Of a stretch of DNA of 64,000 bases, positions 53,051 through 61,151 are shown one piece after another. Where the stretch lies: the NCBI RefSeq assembly GCF_023073415.1, contig NZ_JADPJL010000077.1, forward strand, positions 111,991 to 175,990, given 5' to 3'. The notes under the pieces are model-generated. The model worked only from the letters and a program-made list of their open reading frames with translations, ran no database searches and was not told where the DNA came from. Numbering within the stretch: the first letter of the stretch is position 1; every line of letters begins with the position of its first letter. Source of the stretch: Bradyrhizobium sp. 190 (lineage in GTDB: Bacteria; Pseudomonadota; Alphaproteobacteria; Rhizobiales; Xanthobacteraceae). A program made the position numbers and the translations under genes.

Positions 53051-53692
53051 ATGGTTGCATCCACTTCAAACACCATTCATCCCTTTGGCGAGGAGGACAG
53101 TTCGAAGCGCCGCCAGATTTTGGACGGCGCGCGAAAGGTGTTCATGGATCTGGGCTTTGATGGAGCCAGTATGAACGAGATCGCGCGCGCCGCCGGCGTC
53201 TCCAAGGGCACGCTCTACGTCTACTTCGCCGACAAGAGCCGGCTGTTCGAGGCCATCGTCGAGGACGAAGCGCTCGAAAAGGCCAGGATCGCCTACAATC
53301 TCGATCCCAAACGCGATGCCGAAACCACGCTGCGGGAATTCGGCCAAACCTACATCGGATCGATCTGCCGGCCAGGCGGCGGATCGTCGATCCGCACGGT
53401 GATGGCGATCGCCGAGCGGATGCCCGACGTCGGACGCCAGTTCTACGAGAACGTGCTGGCTCAGACGATCAACCGTCTCGCCGACTATCTGCAGGCCCAT
53501 GTCGGGCCGGACGATCTTGCGATCGACGATTGCGTGCTTGCCGCCGCGCAGTTCCTGCAGATGTGCCAGGCGACGCTGTTTCTGCCGTTCGTGTTTCAGG
53601 CAGAGCCGGCGCCATCGGCGGAGCGCATCGCGCGCGTGGTCGACAGCGCGACGCGGATGTTTCTGAACACGTATCGGGCGAAGCCGGCGTAA
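53051..53692 (+). CDS. TetR family regulator of the efflux operon
   Basis: 213 residues from the ATG at 53051 with AGGAAG upstream. TetR_N HTH lies at about 20-66 (RRQILDGARKVFMDLGFDGA, MNEIARAAGVSKGTLYVYF). The rest is the helical ligand and dimer domain, with the AcrR-like TetR_C motif QFYENVLAQTINRLADYL. Divergent orientation and the shared dyad at 52943-52963 support control of the HlyD-EmrB operon and of itself. The ligand is unknown. Confidence 0.92.
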   Translation: MVASTSNTIHPFGEEDSSKRRQILDGARKVFMDLGFDGASMNEIARAAGVSKGTLYVYFADKSRLFEAIVEDEALEKARIAYNLDPKRDAETTLREFGQTYIGSICRPGGGSSIRTVMAIAERMPDVGRQFYENVLAQTINRLADYLQAHVGPDDLAIDDCVLAAAQFLQMCQATLFLPFVFQAEPAPSAERIARVVDSATRMFLNTYRAKPA

Positions 53693-53720
53693 GCCGGCCT
53701 CCCCTTTTCGGCGTCATGCC

Positions 53721-55970
53721 CTAGAACCTGTACGTCGCGCTGCCGAGCACGGTGCGGCCGATGCCGTAGAAGCAGTCGCCACGCGCGAGGCAGGTGGTGA
53801 GATGGCGCTTGTCGGCAATGTTGCTGGCATTGACCTGAAACCGCCACGGCCCGGTCTCGTAGCGGATCATCGCGTCGAACAGGGTGTAGTCAGGCGTCTG
53901 GAGTTTGTCGGCGCCGTCCCAGGAGACGCCGATATAGCGCACGCCGCCGCCGATCGTGACACCCTGCAGGCCGACCGCGGTGAGACGGTACTTCGCCCAT
54001 AGCGAGGCTTGATGTTCGGGTACGGTTTCGACGCGCTTGCCGGCGTTGTCGCCGCTTTCCACTGTGGCATTGAGGTAGGAATAAGCGCCGATCAGATCGA
54101 GGTCCGGCGTCACGCGGGAGATCACCTCGAGCTCGGCGCCGCGAATCCGCACCTTGCCGGTCTGGACCGAGAACTGGGTGCCGCCGGGGTCGCTCGCCAG
54201 CCGGTTCTTCTCGATGGTGTCGAAGATCGCGCCGTTGATTGCCGTGCCGGGCATCGGATTGTACTTGAAGCCGAGCTCCACCATTTCTCCCTGCTGGGCC
54301 TTGCAGATGCCGCCAATGCAGGCGGAGCCGAAGATCGGCGTGAACGACTGCGCGTAGGTGACGTAGGGCGTCAGCCCGAACGGCAATTCGTACATCAGCG
54401 CGGCGCGGCCGGTGGTCGCTTTGGTATCTTCCGCGGGCGAGCCCTGCACATTATTGCTGACGAAATCCTGGCGGATGCCGAGGACCGCCAGCCACGGCCC
54501 GAGCCGCATCTGGTCCTGTGCGTAGAGCCCGAGCTGGCTTTGCCGCAGGTCCGGTTCAGGTGACAGCGTTGGCGGGACGACCGGATTGTAGACCGGCGCA
54601 TAGAGGTCGAATGGCTTCGTATCAAGGTAGGACCCTGCCGAGGCGCGCTCGCCGAGGCCGCGATAATCGACACCGAACAGCGCCTTGTGCGTGATCGCGC
54701 CAGTCGCGAACTTCAATTCGGCGTTGGAGTCCGAGGTGAAGCTGTCCTTGGTCGTTTGCCGGCTCGAGACCCAGCGCGCCATGGTGCGATGCGTCCCGGG
54801 ATCGAGAAACGGATCGGCCGGGGTTGTATAATTGTCCGGATATACTGACCGGTAGATGCCCTCGACATGGGTGTAGCGCATGTTGTGACGGATCTTCAGC
54901 CCATAGCCAAAGCTGTGCTCGAACAGGCTGGAGACCGCGCCGGTTTCGGTCTGGTATTTGTCAAAACTCGGATCGCTGGCGAATCGCCGCACCGGAATCA
55001 AGCCGTTGGGACCGGGGAACAGCGTTCCCTCATGCGGCAGGAACGCGGTGGAGGAGCCGGTCGTGTCCTTCTGATAGGTACCGAGCACGGTCCAGCTCGT
55101 GTTGTTGGTCGGCCGCCAGGTTAGCGACGGCGCCAGCACGAGGCGGTCGTCCGGAACGTAGTCGGTTTGCGTGCCGCTGTCGCGGAACACGCCGATGAAC
55201 CGATACAGCCACTCGCCATCCTTGGTCAGCTTGCCGGTCGAGTCGAGTTGCACCTGCTTGCGGTTGAAGCTGCCATACTGCACGCCGATCTCGTTGAATG
55301 CCTCCGCCTGCGGACGCTTCGAGACCAGGTTCAAGAGACCTGCCGTCGATGTGTCGCCATACAGCACCGATGCCGGACCGCGCAGCACCTCGATGCGTTC
55401 CAGCGTGAAAGGATCGGGCCGCCATTCGTTGAACTGCCACGTGTTCACCACGCGCGTGCCGTCGAGATAGATGTTGGGATCCTGGCCACGAATGCGCGGA
55501 TAATCGCCGCGCGAATCGGGACCATAAGCGTCGGCGAAGACGCCGGGCACATAGCGCAATGATTCCTGCACGGTGAGCGCGCCCTGGTCGGTGATACGGT
55601 CGGCGGTGACCACCGTGATCGATTGCGGGGTTTCACGCAGCGGCGTGTCGGTCTTGGTGCCGGTGCCGCTCTGGCCCGCGAGATAACCGCGCACCGGGCC
55701 GGTCGCGGTCTCGGCGCCCGCGCCTGCGGCCGCCGCGGCATCGGGCGTTGTCTGTGCGCGCTGAGCTGCGCGACGGCTCGCCGCCGACGCGGCTTGCCGT
55801 CTGGGCGCGGGGCGCGACCGCGCGGCCGGCGGACGTGAGGGCTGGTCGACGACGACTGCCGGTAATTCCCGTGAGGACGATTGCGCTTCCGCCGGCGTCA
55901 CATCGATCATCGCGGCAAACATCGGCAGCGCGGCGCCGAGCCATCCCGCGGTCTTCAAGCATGCATTCAT
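53721..55970 (-). CDS. TonB-dependent siderophore receptor
   Basis: 749 residues. Signal peptide (GWLGAALPMFAAMIDVTPAEA), then an Ala/Arg/Pro-rich stretch (about 40-95). The plug follows: LRETPQSITVVTADRITDQG, QESLRYVPGVFADAYGPDSR, YPRIRGQDPNIYLDGTRV, and RIEVLRGPASVLYGDTSTAG. The 22-strand barrel has the family-like YAQSFTPIFGS. The end GSATYRF has the terminal phenylalanine needed by outer-membrane barrels. It resembles FhuA/FoxA-type receptors for hydroxamate siderophores, but the ligand is inferred. No TonB, ABC or reductase genes are adjacent, so it is an orphan receptor. Confidence 0.93.
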   Translation of the reverse strand: MNACLKTAGWLGAALPMFAAMIDVTPAEAQSSSRELPAVVVDQPSRPPAARSRPAPRRQAASAASRRAAQRAQTTPDAAAAAGAGAETATGPVRGYLAGQSGTGTKTDTPLRETPQSITVVTADRITDQGALTVQESLRYVPGVFADAYGPDSRGDYPRIRGQDPNIYLDGTRVVNTWQFNEWRPDPFTLERIEVLRGPASVLYGDTSTAGLLNLVSKRPQAEAFNEIGVQYGSFNRKQVQLDSTGKLTKDGEWLYRFIGVFRDSGTQTDYVPDDRLVLAPSLTWRPTNNTSWTVLGTYQKDTTGSSTAFLPHEGTLFPGPNGLIPVRRFASDPSFDKYQTETGAVSSLFEHSFGYGLKIRHNMRYTHVEGIYRSVYPDNYTTPADPFLDPGTHRTMARWVSSRQTTKDSFTSDSNAELKFATGAITHKALFGVDYRGLGERASAGSYLDTKPFDLYAPVYNPVVPPTLSPEPDLRQSQLGLYAQDQMRLGPWLAVLGIRQDFVSNNVQGSPAEDTKATTGRAALMYELPFGLTPYVTYAQSFTPIFGSACIGGICKAQQGEMVELGFKYNPMPGTAINGAIFDTIEKNRLASDPGGTQFSVQTGKVRIRGAELEVISRVTPDLDLIGAYSYLNATVESGDNAGKRVETVPEHQASLWAKYRLTAVGLQGVTIGGGVRYIGVSWDGADKLQTPDYTLFDAMIRYETGPWRFQVNASNIADKRHLTTCLARGDCFYGIGRTVLGSATYRF

Positions 55971-56065
55971 TTCCAGTCCTCATCGCTTCGCGCGGGACCA
56001 GTAACAAGCGCGACCACTGCAATGAAGTGCGCGAAGGATACAGCGGCGCATCAAACACGCGTTTA

Positions 56066-56143
56066 GAATTAGTATTTGTCCAAACAGATGACTCGCAGCC
56101 GCCGGAAAAATTTTTTGAATTAGTATTGGTCTAATCAAATGAC
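56066..56143 (-). promoter_or_regulatory. Tandem 27-bp direct repeats upstream of the siderophore receptor
   Basis: Two related 27-mers begin at 56066 and 56117, 51 bases apart. Both read GAATTAGTATT-x-GTC-x-AA-x-CA-x-ATGAC, differing at four places. They lie in an AT-rich part of the gap 96-173 bases upstream of the receptor start. Spacing near five helical turns suggests two sites on one DNA face for an iron-responsive regulator (Irr, Fur/Mur or RirA class), or a promoter region. The exact protein is unknown. Confidence 0.5.
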
Positions 56144-56199
56144 GTTATGCGAGAACACAGCGAGCCCTGCAACCGCTGACGACCGTCACGCCGGCGTGC

Positions 56200-56399
56200 G
56201 CTTGTATCCACACGCGACAGCCTCCACATCACTGCGAGCGAAGCGCCGGATCGGATGGTTCAGGCCGCCACGCGATGGGGGTCGCCTCCGACGGCCAATA
56301 TCTGATCGGTCTCAGCCGGCGCATCACCAACGACGACGGATCGTTCGGCGGGGTCGTCGCCGGCAGCATGCGCGTGAGCTATTTTCACAGGTGCAAAAC
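56200..56399 (+). pseudogene. Relic of a dCache sensor (GGDEF-type receptor), fragment
   Basis: From about 56281 one frame reads DGQYLIGLSRRITNDDGSFG followed by GVVAGSMRVSYFH, the conserved second-half strand pattern of dCache domains in diguanylate cyclases. The preceding frame (+2 relative) reads RDSLHITASEAPDRM, which may be the matching earlier piece after a frameshift. No start codon, no GGDEF and no membrane segment remain. It was probably a cyclase gene lost by deletion before the KTSC gene. Confidence 0.4.
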
Positions 56400-56402
56400 G
56401 CC

Positions 56403-56753
56403 ATGATCCGTCTTGCTTTCATCCTCGCCCTGCTCTTCACCGCGCCTTGGGAAGAAGCCGAGATCGTTGACGTGAAAGATCGGGGAGCGGTCGATCTCAA
56501 GCCTTTCAACTGTCTGGACACCACCCGGAGCAGCGTCATCAGCCGGGTCTGCTACGACGCCGACGACCGGCGTATGCTCGTCCAGCGCTACGCAGCCTAC
56601 CACCAATATTGCGATGTGCCGAAGGACACGCTCGATGCGTTCCTGAACGCACCTTCGATGGGCCAGTACTTCAACGCCAACATCAAGGGGGCCGGCCGCA
56701 ACGAGAGCGGCCCGTACGACTGCCGGACACATAAAGTCTCGTCCTATCAGTGA
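56403..56753 (+). CDS. Exported KTSC-domain protein
   Basis: 116 residues from the ATG at 56403, with AGGTG about 10 bases upstream; the longer frame to 56139 runs through the relic. A short hydrophobic start (MIRLAFILALLFTAPW) acts as signal or anchor. The KTSC-like part is FNCLDTTRSSVISRVCYDAD, then QYFNANIKG near the C-terminus. The lysine is replaced by asparagine (PFNCLDT) and extra cysteines are present (FNCLD, RVCYD, QYCDV, DCRTH), consistent with disulfides in an exported form. KTSC function is poorly known. It precedes the TetR gene by 82 bases. Confidence 0.7.
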   Translation: MIRLAFILALLFTAPWEEAEIVDVKDRGAVDLKPFNCLDTTRSSVISRVCYDADDRRMLVQRYAAYHQYCDVPKDTLDAFLNAPSMGQYFNANIKGAGRNESGPYDCRTHKVSSYQ

Positions 56754-56800
56754 CATCAGACCTGCCGTTACCGCACGGATCCCTGTTCGCGATCTCGTTA

Positions 56801-56836
56801 TTTGACACTTCTTCTAATTTTGTCAAAATCGTCAAA
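56801..56836 (+). promoter_or_regulatory. Promoter and operator of the leaderless tetR gene
   Basis: TTGACA at 56802-56807, then a 16-base spacer, then CAAAAT at 56824-56829, form a fair sigma-70-type promoter whose start would fall at or next to the ATG at 56836. No Shine-Dalgarno precedes the ATG. An inverted repeat TTTGACA / TGTCAAA with a 13-base spacer (56801-56827) overlaps these boxes, and a third GTCAAA half-site follows at 56831. This is a natural autorepressor site. Confidence 0.5.
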
Positions 56837-57510
56837 TGGGCCCGCGTACACGTATTCTCGATGCCGCGATGCTGGTGTTCCGCCGGCACGGTTTCCGGCG
56901 CTCGTCGATCGAGCAGGCGGCGGAGGCCGCTGGCCTGACGCGGCAGGCGCTCTACCATCATTTCAAGTCCAAGGAAGCGCTGTTTCGCGCCGTCATCGAG
57001 CGGCTGCACGAGGACGCGCTCGCCGCCGAGATCGCGGCAGCCGGCGCCGCCGAGAAGCAAGGCTGCAGCCTTGCCGATATTCTGGTCGCGTCGGTCAGCG
57101 CCAAGCTCGGGCAGTTGGCCGCTTCGCTCGACGGCTCGCCCCATGTCGAGGAACTGTTCTCCGAACATCTGCTGCAGGCGCGCGACCTCTACCAGAAATA
57201 CACCACGTTGTATGCGGAGCAGCTTGCCGCGACGATCGCGCGCGTCTGCCGCAAGCAGGGCCTGACGCTGAGCGCCGGCATGACGCCGCGCGACCTTGCG
57301 CGTTGTGTCGAGATGGCGGTCAACGGCACCAAGTCCGCCTACCCCGCGATGCAGCCGGCCGATGCTTTCCTGAAGGATTTGGAAATCATGCTGCGCACGC
57401 TGATTGCGGGCGCTGTGCGCCCGGCATCGAAGCCACGCGCAGCCACGCTGAAGCCCGCGAAGAAAGCAGTCCCTCGATCCACCGCCCGCAAACCTGGAGA
57501 TCGCAGATGA
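56836..57510 (+). CDS. TetR family regulator of the molybdenum hydroxylase operon
   Basis: 224 residues. HTH at about 5-55 (RILDAAMLVFRRHGFRRSSI, EQAAEAAGLTRQALYHHF). The C-terminal 45 residues are Lys/Arg/Ala-rich (RPASKPRAATLKPAKKAVPR), an odd basic tail for TetR. The stop overlaps the next gene's ATG as ATGA, so it is co-translated with the oxidoreductase it probably controls. The ATG appears to be at the very 5' end of the mRNA. Ligand unknown; it may be an aldehyde. Confidence 0.9.
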   Translation: MGPRTRILDAAMLVFRRHGFRRSSIEQAAEAAGLTRQALYHHFKSKEALFRAVIERLHEDALAAEIAAAGAAEKQGCSLADILVASVSAKLGQLAASLDGSPHVEELFSEHLLQARDLYQKYTTLYAEQLAATIARVCRKQGLTLSAGMTPRDLARCVEMAVNGTKSAYPAMQPADAFLKDLEIMLRTLIAGAVRPASKPRAATLKPAKKAVPRSTARKPGDRR

Positions 57511-60197
57511 GCACGATGACGATCAACGGCAAGCTCGCTCCCCTCCCCGACGATCCCGATGCGCTGCTGGTCGACGTCGTGCGCGACGCGCTCGATCTCA
57601 CCGGCACCAAGCTCGTGTGCGAGGCCGGCGTCTGCGGCGCCTGCACGGTGCTGGTCAATGGCGAGCCCGCCGTGAGCTGCCTGATGCCGGCTCGATCAGC
57701 CGCAGCCAAGAGCATCACGACGGTCGAAGGCATCGGCGCCAAGGCGCTGCACCCGGTGCAGAAGGCCTTCATGGCGCACGACGCCCTGCAATGCGGCTTC
57801 TGCACGCCAGGCTTCATCGTCGAGGCCGCGGCGTTTCACGATTCCTGGCGCGCAGCAAAGGGGGCATCCGTGCCATCGCGCGAGGAAATCGGCGCGGCGC
57901 TGTCGGGCCATCTCTGCCGCTGCGGCGCCTACGACGGCATCTTCCGTGCGGTGGCGGATGCCTGCGCCGGCCGCTTCGACGGCAACGATATCCTGCCGCC
58001 GCGCATGGAAGCCCGCGACAAGGTGACGGGATCGGCGAAGTATACCGTCGACATCCATCATGACGGCCAGCTCGAAGGCGTGATCCTGCGCTCGCCGTTC
58101 GCGCATGCGCGCATCAGCGAACTCGATCTGGCGCCGGCGCGCGCGATGCCGGGCGTGAGCGCGGCAATCTCGCTGCTCGGCGACGACCGCATCGTTCGCT
58201 ATGTCGGCGAACCGATCGCCGCCATTGCGGCGAAGGACCGCAAGACTGCGCGCGCCGCGATCGCCGCCATCAAACTCGGCAGCGAGCGCCTGCCGTCGGC
58301 GATCGGGCTCGACGAGGCGCGCAGGGCCGATGCGCCGGTGGTGTTCGAAAAATCCGCGCGAAAAAAGGCCGGCAACGTCTCCGAAGGCGGCGGTGCGCCG
58401 GCCGCCTGGAAAGGCAATGTCCGCGGCCCGTCGGCGGCGTTCTCCAAGAAGCCGAAAAAAGTGCGGAGCTGGGTCGACGGCGCGCGCGCAGCGAATAATC
58501 CGCTGCTGGTCGAGGGCACCTTCCGCACCGGCACGCAACAGCATGCGTGCCTCGAGCCGCATGCCGCGGTGGCGCGTTTCGACGGCGACCGGCTGACCGT
58601 GCATGTTTCGACGCAGTCGGTGTTTCATCTGATGGAGCTGATCGCCAAGCGCTACAAGCTCGGCCACGACAAGGTGCGCGTGATCGCCGATCATGTCGGC
58701 GGCGGTTTTGGTTCGAAGGCCGCGCTTGGCGTGGAAACGACCACCGCGATCGAACTGGCGCGCGAAGCGAAGGCGCCGGTCAGAATAGCCTACGACCGGC
58801 ACGAGGAGCTTTCGGTGACCGGCTATCGGCCGGCGACGGAAATGAAAATTGCGTTGCTGCCGTCCGAGCAAGGCGAATTGAAAGCACTGTCGCTAACCGC
58901 TTATGCCGACACGGGAGCCGCGACCAATTCGACCATCGCGGCGCTTGCCCGCCTGATCTATCCCGCGGAAGGCAAGGAACTGGCCGATTTCGACGTCATC
59001 AGCAATTTGCCGGCCGGTGCTCCCTTCCGCGGGCCCGGCGGGCCGCCGATGGCCTTTGCGCTGGAACAGGCGATCGACGAAGCGGCGCTGCGCATGAACG
59101 TCGATCCGATCGCGCTGCGCAAGCGCTGGGATCCCGATCCCAACCGACAACGGCTTTACGATTGGGCGACAAACCTGGAGGTCTGGCGCAACCGCAAACC
59201 AATCGCCGCGCAGAGCGGCCGTTATCGCCGCGGCGTCGGCGTCGCCACCGGCTACTGGCTCTATCTGTGGCAGCCCGGCTCGAAGGTCGAAGTCGCTGTG
59301 AAGGGCGGACGCCTGATCGCGAGCACCGCGACGCAGGATATCGGCACCGGGACCCGCACCGTAATCGCCAATACGGTCGCGCGCGAATTCGGCCTGGAGC
59401 CGCATGAGATCGAGGTCAGGATCGGCGATTCGAAACTGCCGGAAGGACCCGGCTCGGGCGGCAGCCGGGTCACGGCTTCGATGATCCCGCCGATGCTGCT
59501 GGCGATCGAGCAGTTGAAAGCCGCGATCCAGCAAAATGCAAAACGGCAACCGGTCCCCGGCTCCAACGCGCCATGGCGCGAAATGCTCGCGGCCTCGCCC
59601 GACCTCTCCGCTTCCAGCGTGCGGCCGGAAGACTCCAGGCAGACGGCGCCGGGAATCGAATCGCCGCTCAAGCAAGTCGGCTTCCTGGGCTGGATCTTCG
59701 GCTGGATGATGCGACGCTTCTCCAACCTTGCGATCGGCGCCGGCGTGCCGAGTTCGGTGCAGGTCATCGAAGTCGAAGTCGACACCTGGCTCGGCCATGT
59801 GCGCGTCCTCAACGTTCATACCGGCATTGCGGTCGGCAAAATCGCAGCGCCCGCGCTGGCGCACAGCCAGGCGGCCGGCGCCGTCATTCAGGGCATCGGC
59901 TACGCGCTCTACGAAGCGCGCGAAGTCGATGCCCGCACCGGCGATGTGCTCAGCGGCGGCATGGAGGACTATCGCATTCCCGGTATCGCGGACACGCCAA
60001 TGATCGACGTGCATTTCGACGAGGGCGGCTTCGACCACGTGCTCGGCGGCAGCGTCGGCATCGGCGAAGTCGCAACCGTGCCGACCTCGCCCGCGGTCGC
60101 CAACGCCATTTGCAACGCCACCGGCGTTCGGCTGACCGAACTGCCGATCCGTCCGGACCGTCTCGTCGCCGCGCTCAAAGGGAGGGCCGCCGCATGA
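57507..60197 (+). CDS. Fused 2Fe-2S / molybdopterin-binding hydroxylase (aldehyde oxidase or xanthine dehydrogenase family)
   Basis: 896 residues from the ATG at 57507 with GGAG; the frame open to 56802 is out of frame with tetR and not real. Residues 1-155 are the iron-sulfur subunit: plant-type cysteines C38, C43, C46, C58 and the helical domain C96, C99, C137, C139. Residues from about 165 are the large molybdenum subunit: DILPPRMEARDKVTGSAKYT, VGGGFGSKAALG, GPGGPPMAFALEQAIDEAAL, and the catalytic glutamate in SVGIGEVATVPTSPAVANA. Normally these are two proteins. A Lys-rich insert (about 290-330) and FLGWIFGWMMRRFS are atypical. It lacks a Tat signal, so it should be cytosolic. Substrate unknown. 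Confidence 0.9.
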   Translation: MSTMTINGKLAPLPDDPDALLVDVVRDALDLTGTKLVCEAGVCGACTVLVNGEPAVSCLMPARSAAAKSITTVEGIGAKALHPVQKAFMAHDALQCGFCTPGFIVEAAAFHDSWRAAKGASVPSREEIGAALSGHLCRCGAYDGIFRAVADACAGRFDGNDILPPRMEARDKVTGSAKYTVDIHHDGQLEGVILRSPFAHARISELDLAPARAMPGVSAAISLLGDDRIVRYVGEPIAAIAAKDRKTARAAIAAIKLGSERLPSAIGLDEARRADAPVVFEKSARKKAGNVSEGGGAPAAWKGNVRGPSAAFSKKPKKVRSWVDGARAANNPLLVEGTFRTGTQQHACLEPHAAVARFDGDRLTVHVSTQSVFHLMELIAKRYKLGHDKVRVIADHVGGGFGSKAALGVETTTAIELAREAKAPVRIAYDRHEELSVTGYRPATEMKIALLPSEQGELKALSLTAYADTGAATNSTIAALARLIYPAEGKELADFDVISNLPAGAPFRGPGGPPMAFALEQAIDEAALRMNVDPIALRKRWDPDPNRQRLYDWATNLEVWRNRKPIAAQSGRYRRGVGVATGYWLYLWQPGSKVEVAVKGGRLIASTATQDIGTGTRTVIANTVAREFGLEPHEIEVRIGDSKLPEGPGSGGSRVTASMIPPMLLAIEQLKAAIQQNAKRQPVPGSNAPWREMLAASPDLSASSVRPEDSRQTAPGIESPLKQVGFLGWIFGWMMRRFSNLAIGAGVPSSVQVIEVEVDTWLGHVRVLNVHTGIAVGKIAAPALAHSQAAGAVIQGIGYALYEAREVDARTGDVLSGGMEDYRIPGIADTPMIDVHFDEGGFDHVLGGSVGIGEVATVPTSPAVANAICNATGVRLTELPIRPDRLVAALKGRAAA

Positions 60198-61114
60198 CAC
60201 CATCAGCCATGACCGCCACAGCAGGCGAATTCCGCGCCGCCGGCACCGACCTCAGCGAGAGGCGACGGAGCGGCGTCTCGACGGGACCGCTGGTCGATAT
60301 ATCAGCCGCACCCGACACGATCGGGATGCATTGGGGCGATGACGGCAGTTTGCGCATCGGCGCCTTCACCACCATTGCGGTCATCGCCGCAGATGCGCGC
60401 GTCGCCGAGGCGTATCCCGGCATTGCGGCGTCGGCACAAGGTTTGGCGACGCCGCAGATCCGCCACCTCGCCACCCTCGGCGGCAATCTCGCGCAACGTT
60501 CGCGCTGCTGGTACTACCGTAATCCGCATATCGCCTGCCTGAAGAAAGGCGGATCGGATTGTCCGGCACGATCGGGCAATCATCTCTATCACTCAGCGTT
60601 CGACCTCGGCCCCTGCGTGGCGCCGCATCCCTCGACCATGGCCGCCGCGCTGCTTGCCTATGAAGCGAAGATAACCACCGACCGCAGGAGTTCGCTGACG
60701 ATCGGCGATCTCCTCGGCGACGGCTCCAACGGCACCGCCGATAACGCGCTGCAGCCGGGCGAGATGATCAAGAGCGTCACACTTGCTTCACCGCTGGAAG
60801 GCGAGCGCGCGCTCTACAAGCGCGCGATCAGCCGCACCCATGCCGAGTGGCCGCTGGTCGAAGTCTGCGCGCGTGTCGTGATCAAGGACGATGCCTTCCA
60901 GTTCACGCGCCTCACCGCCGGCGGCATCGCACCGGTGCCGCTTCGCCTTGCGGCCGTGGAAGCCGCACTGCAGGGGAAGCGCGCCAATGTCGCAACGATT
61001 GCCGTTGCCGCCAAACAAGCGACATCAGGTGCAAAACCGTTGCCGATGACGGGGTACAAACTCGATCTGCTGAAGGGCGTCGTGCAGGATCTGCTGGAGC
61101 GGCTGGCTGGATAA
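60194..61114 (+). CDS. FAD-binding subunit of the molybdenum hydroxylase (PaoB-like)
   Basis: 306 residues from the ATG at 60194, overlapping the previous stop (ATGA) with GGAGGG upstream. FAD motifs are AAGTDL near residue 16 (a variant of the usual AGGTDL) and ATPQIRHLATLGGNLAQRSR at 85-104. Four cysteines, C105, C115, C123 and C141, match the spacing of the extra 4Fe-4S site in PaoB and 4-hydroxybenzoyl-CoA reductase. Electrons should pass from the Mo site through 2Fe-2S to FAD. It completes a two-gene enzyme with 57507-60197. Confidence 0.9.
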   Translation: MTPSAMTATAGEFRAAGTDLSERRRSGVSTGPLVDISAAPDTIGMHWGDDGSLRIGAFTTIAVIAADARVAEAYPGIAASAQGLATPQIRHLATLGGNLAQRSRCWYYRNPHIACLKKGGSDCPARSGNHLYHSAFDLGPCVAPHPSTMAAALLAYEAKITTDRRSSLTIGDLLGDGSNGTADNALQPGEMIKSVTLASPLEGERALYKRAISRTHAEWPLVEVCARVVIKDDAFQFTRLTAGGIAPVPLRLAAVEAALQGKRANVATIAVAAKQATSGAKPLPMTGYKLDLLKGVVQDLLERLAG

Positions 61115-61151
61115 CTTGGGCGTGCATTCACTTGCGGCGGATTGAGGAGCC

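Noticed and set aside
56802..57506. N-terminal extension of the molybdenum hydroxylase reading frame
   Set aside because: This part lies out of frame across the tetR gene. The GGAG and ATG at 57507 and the ATGA overlap mark the true start.
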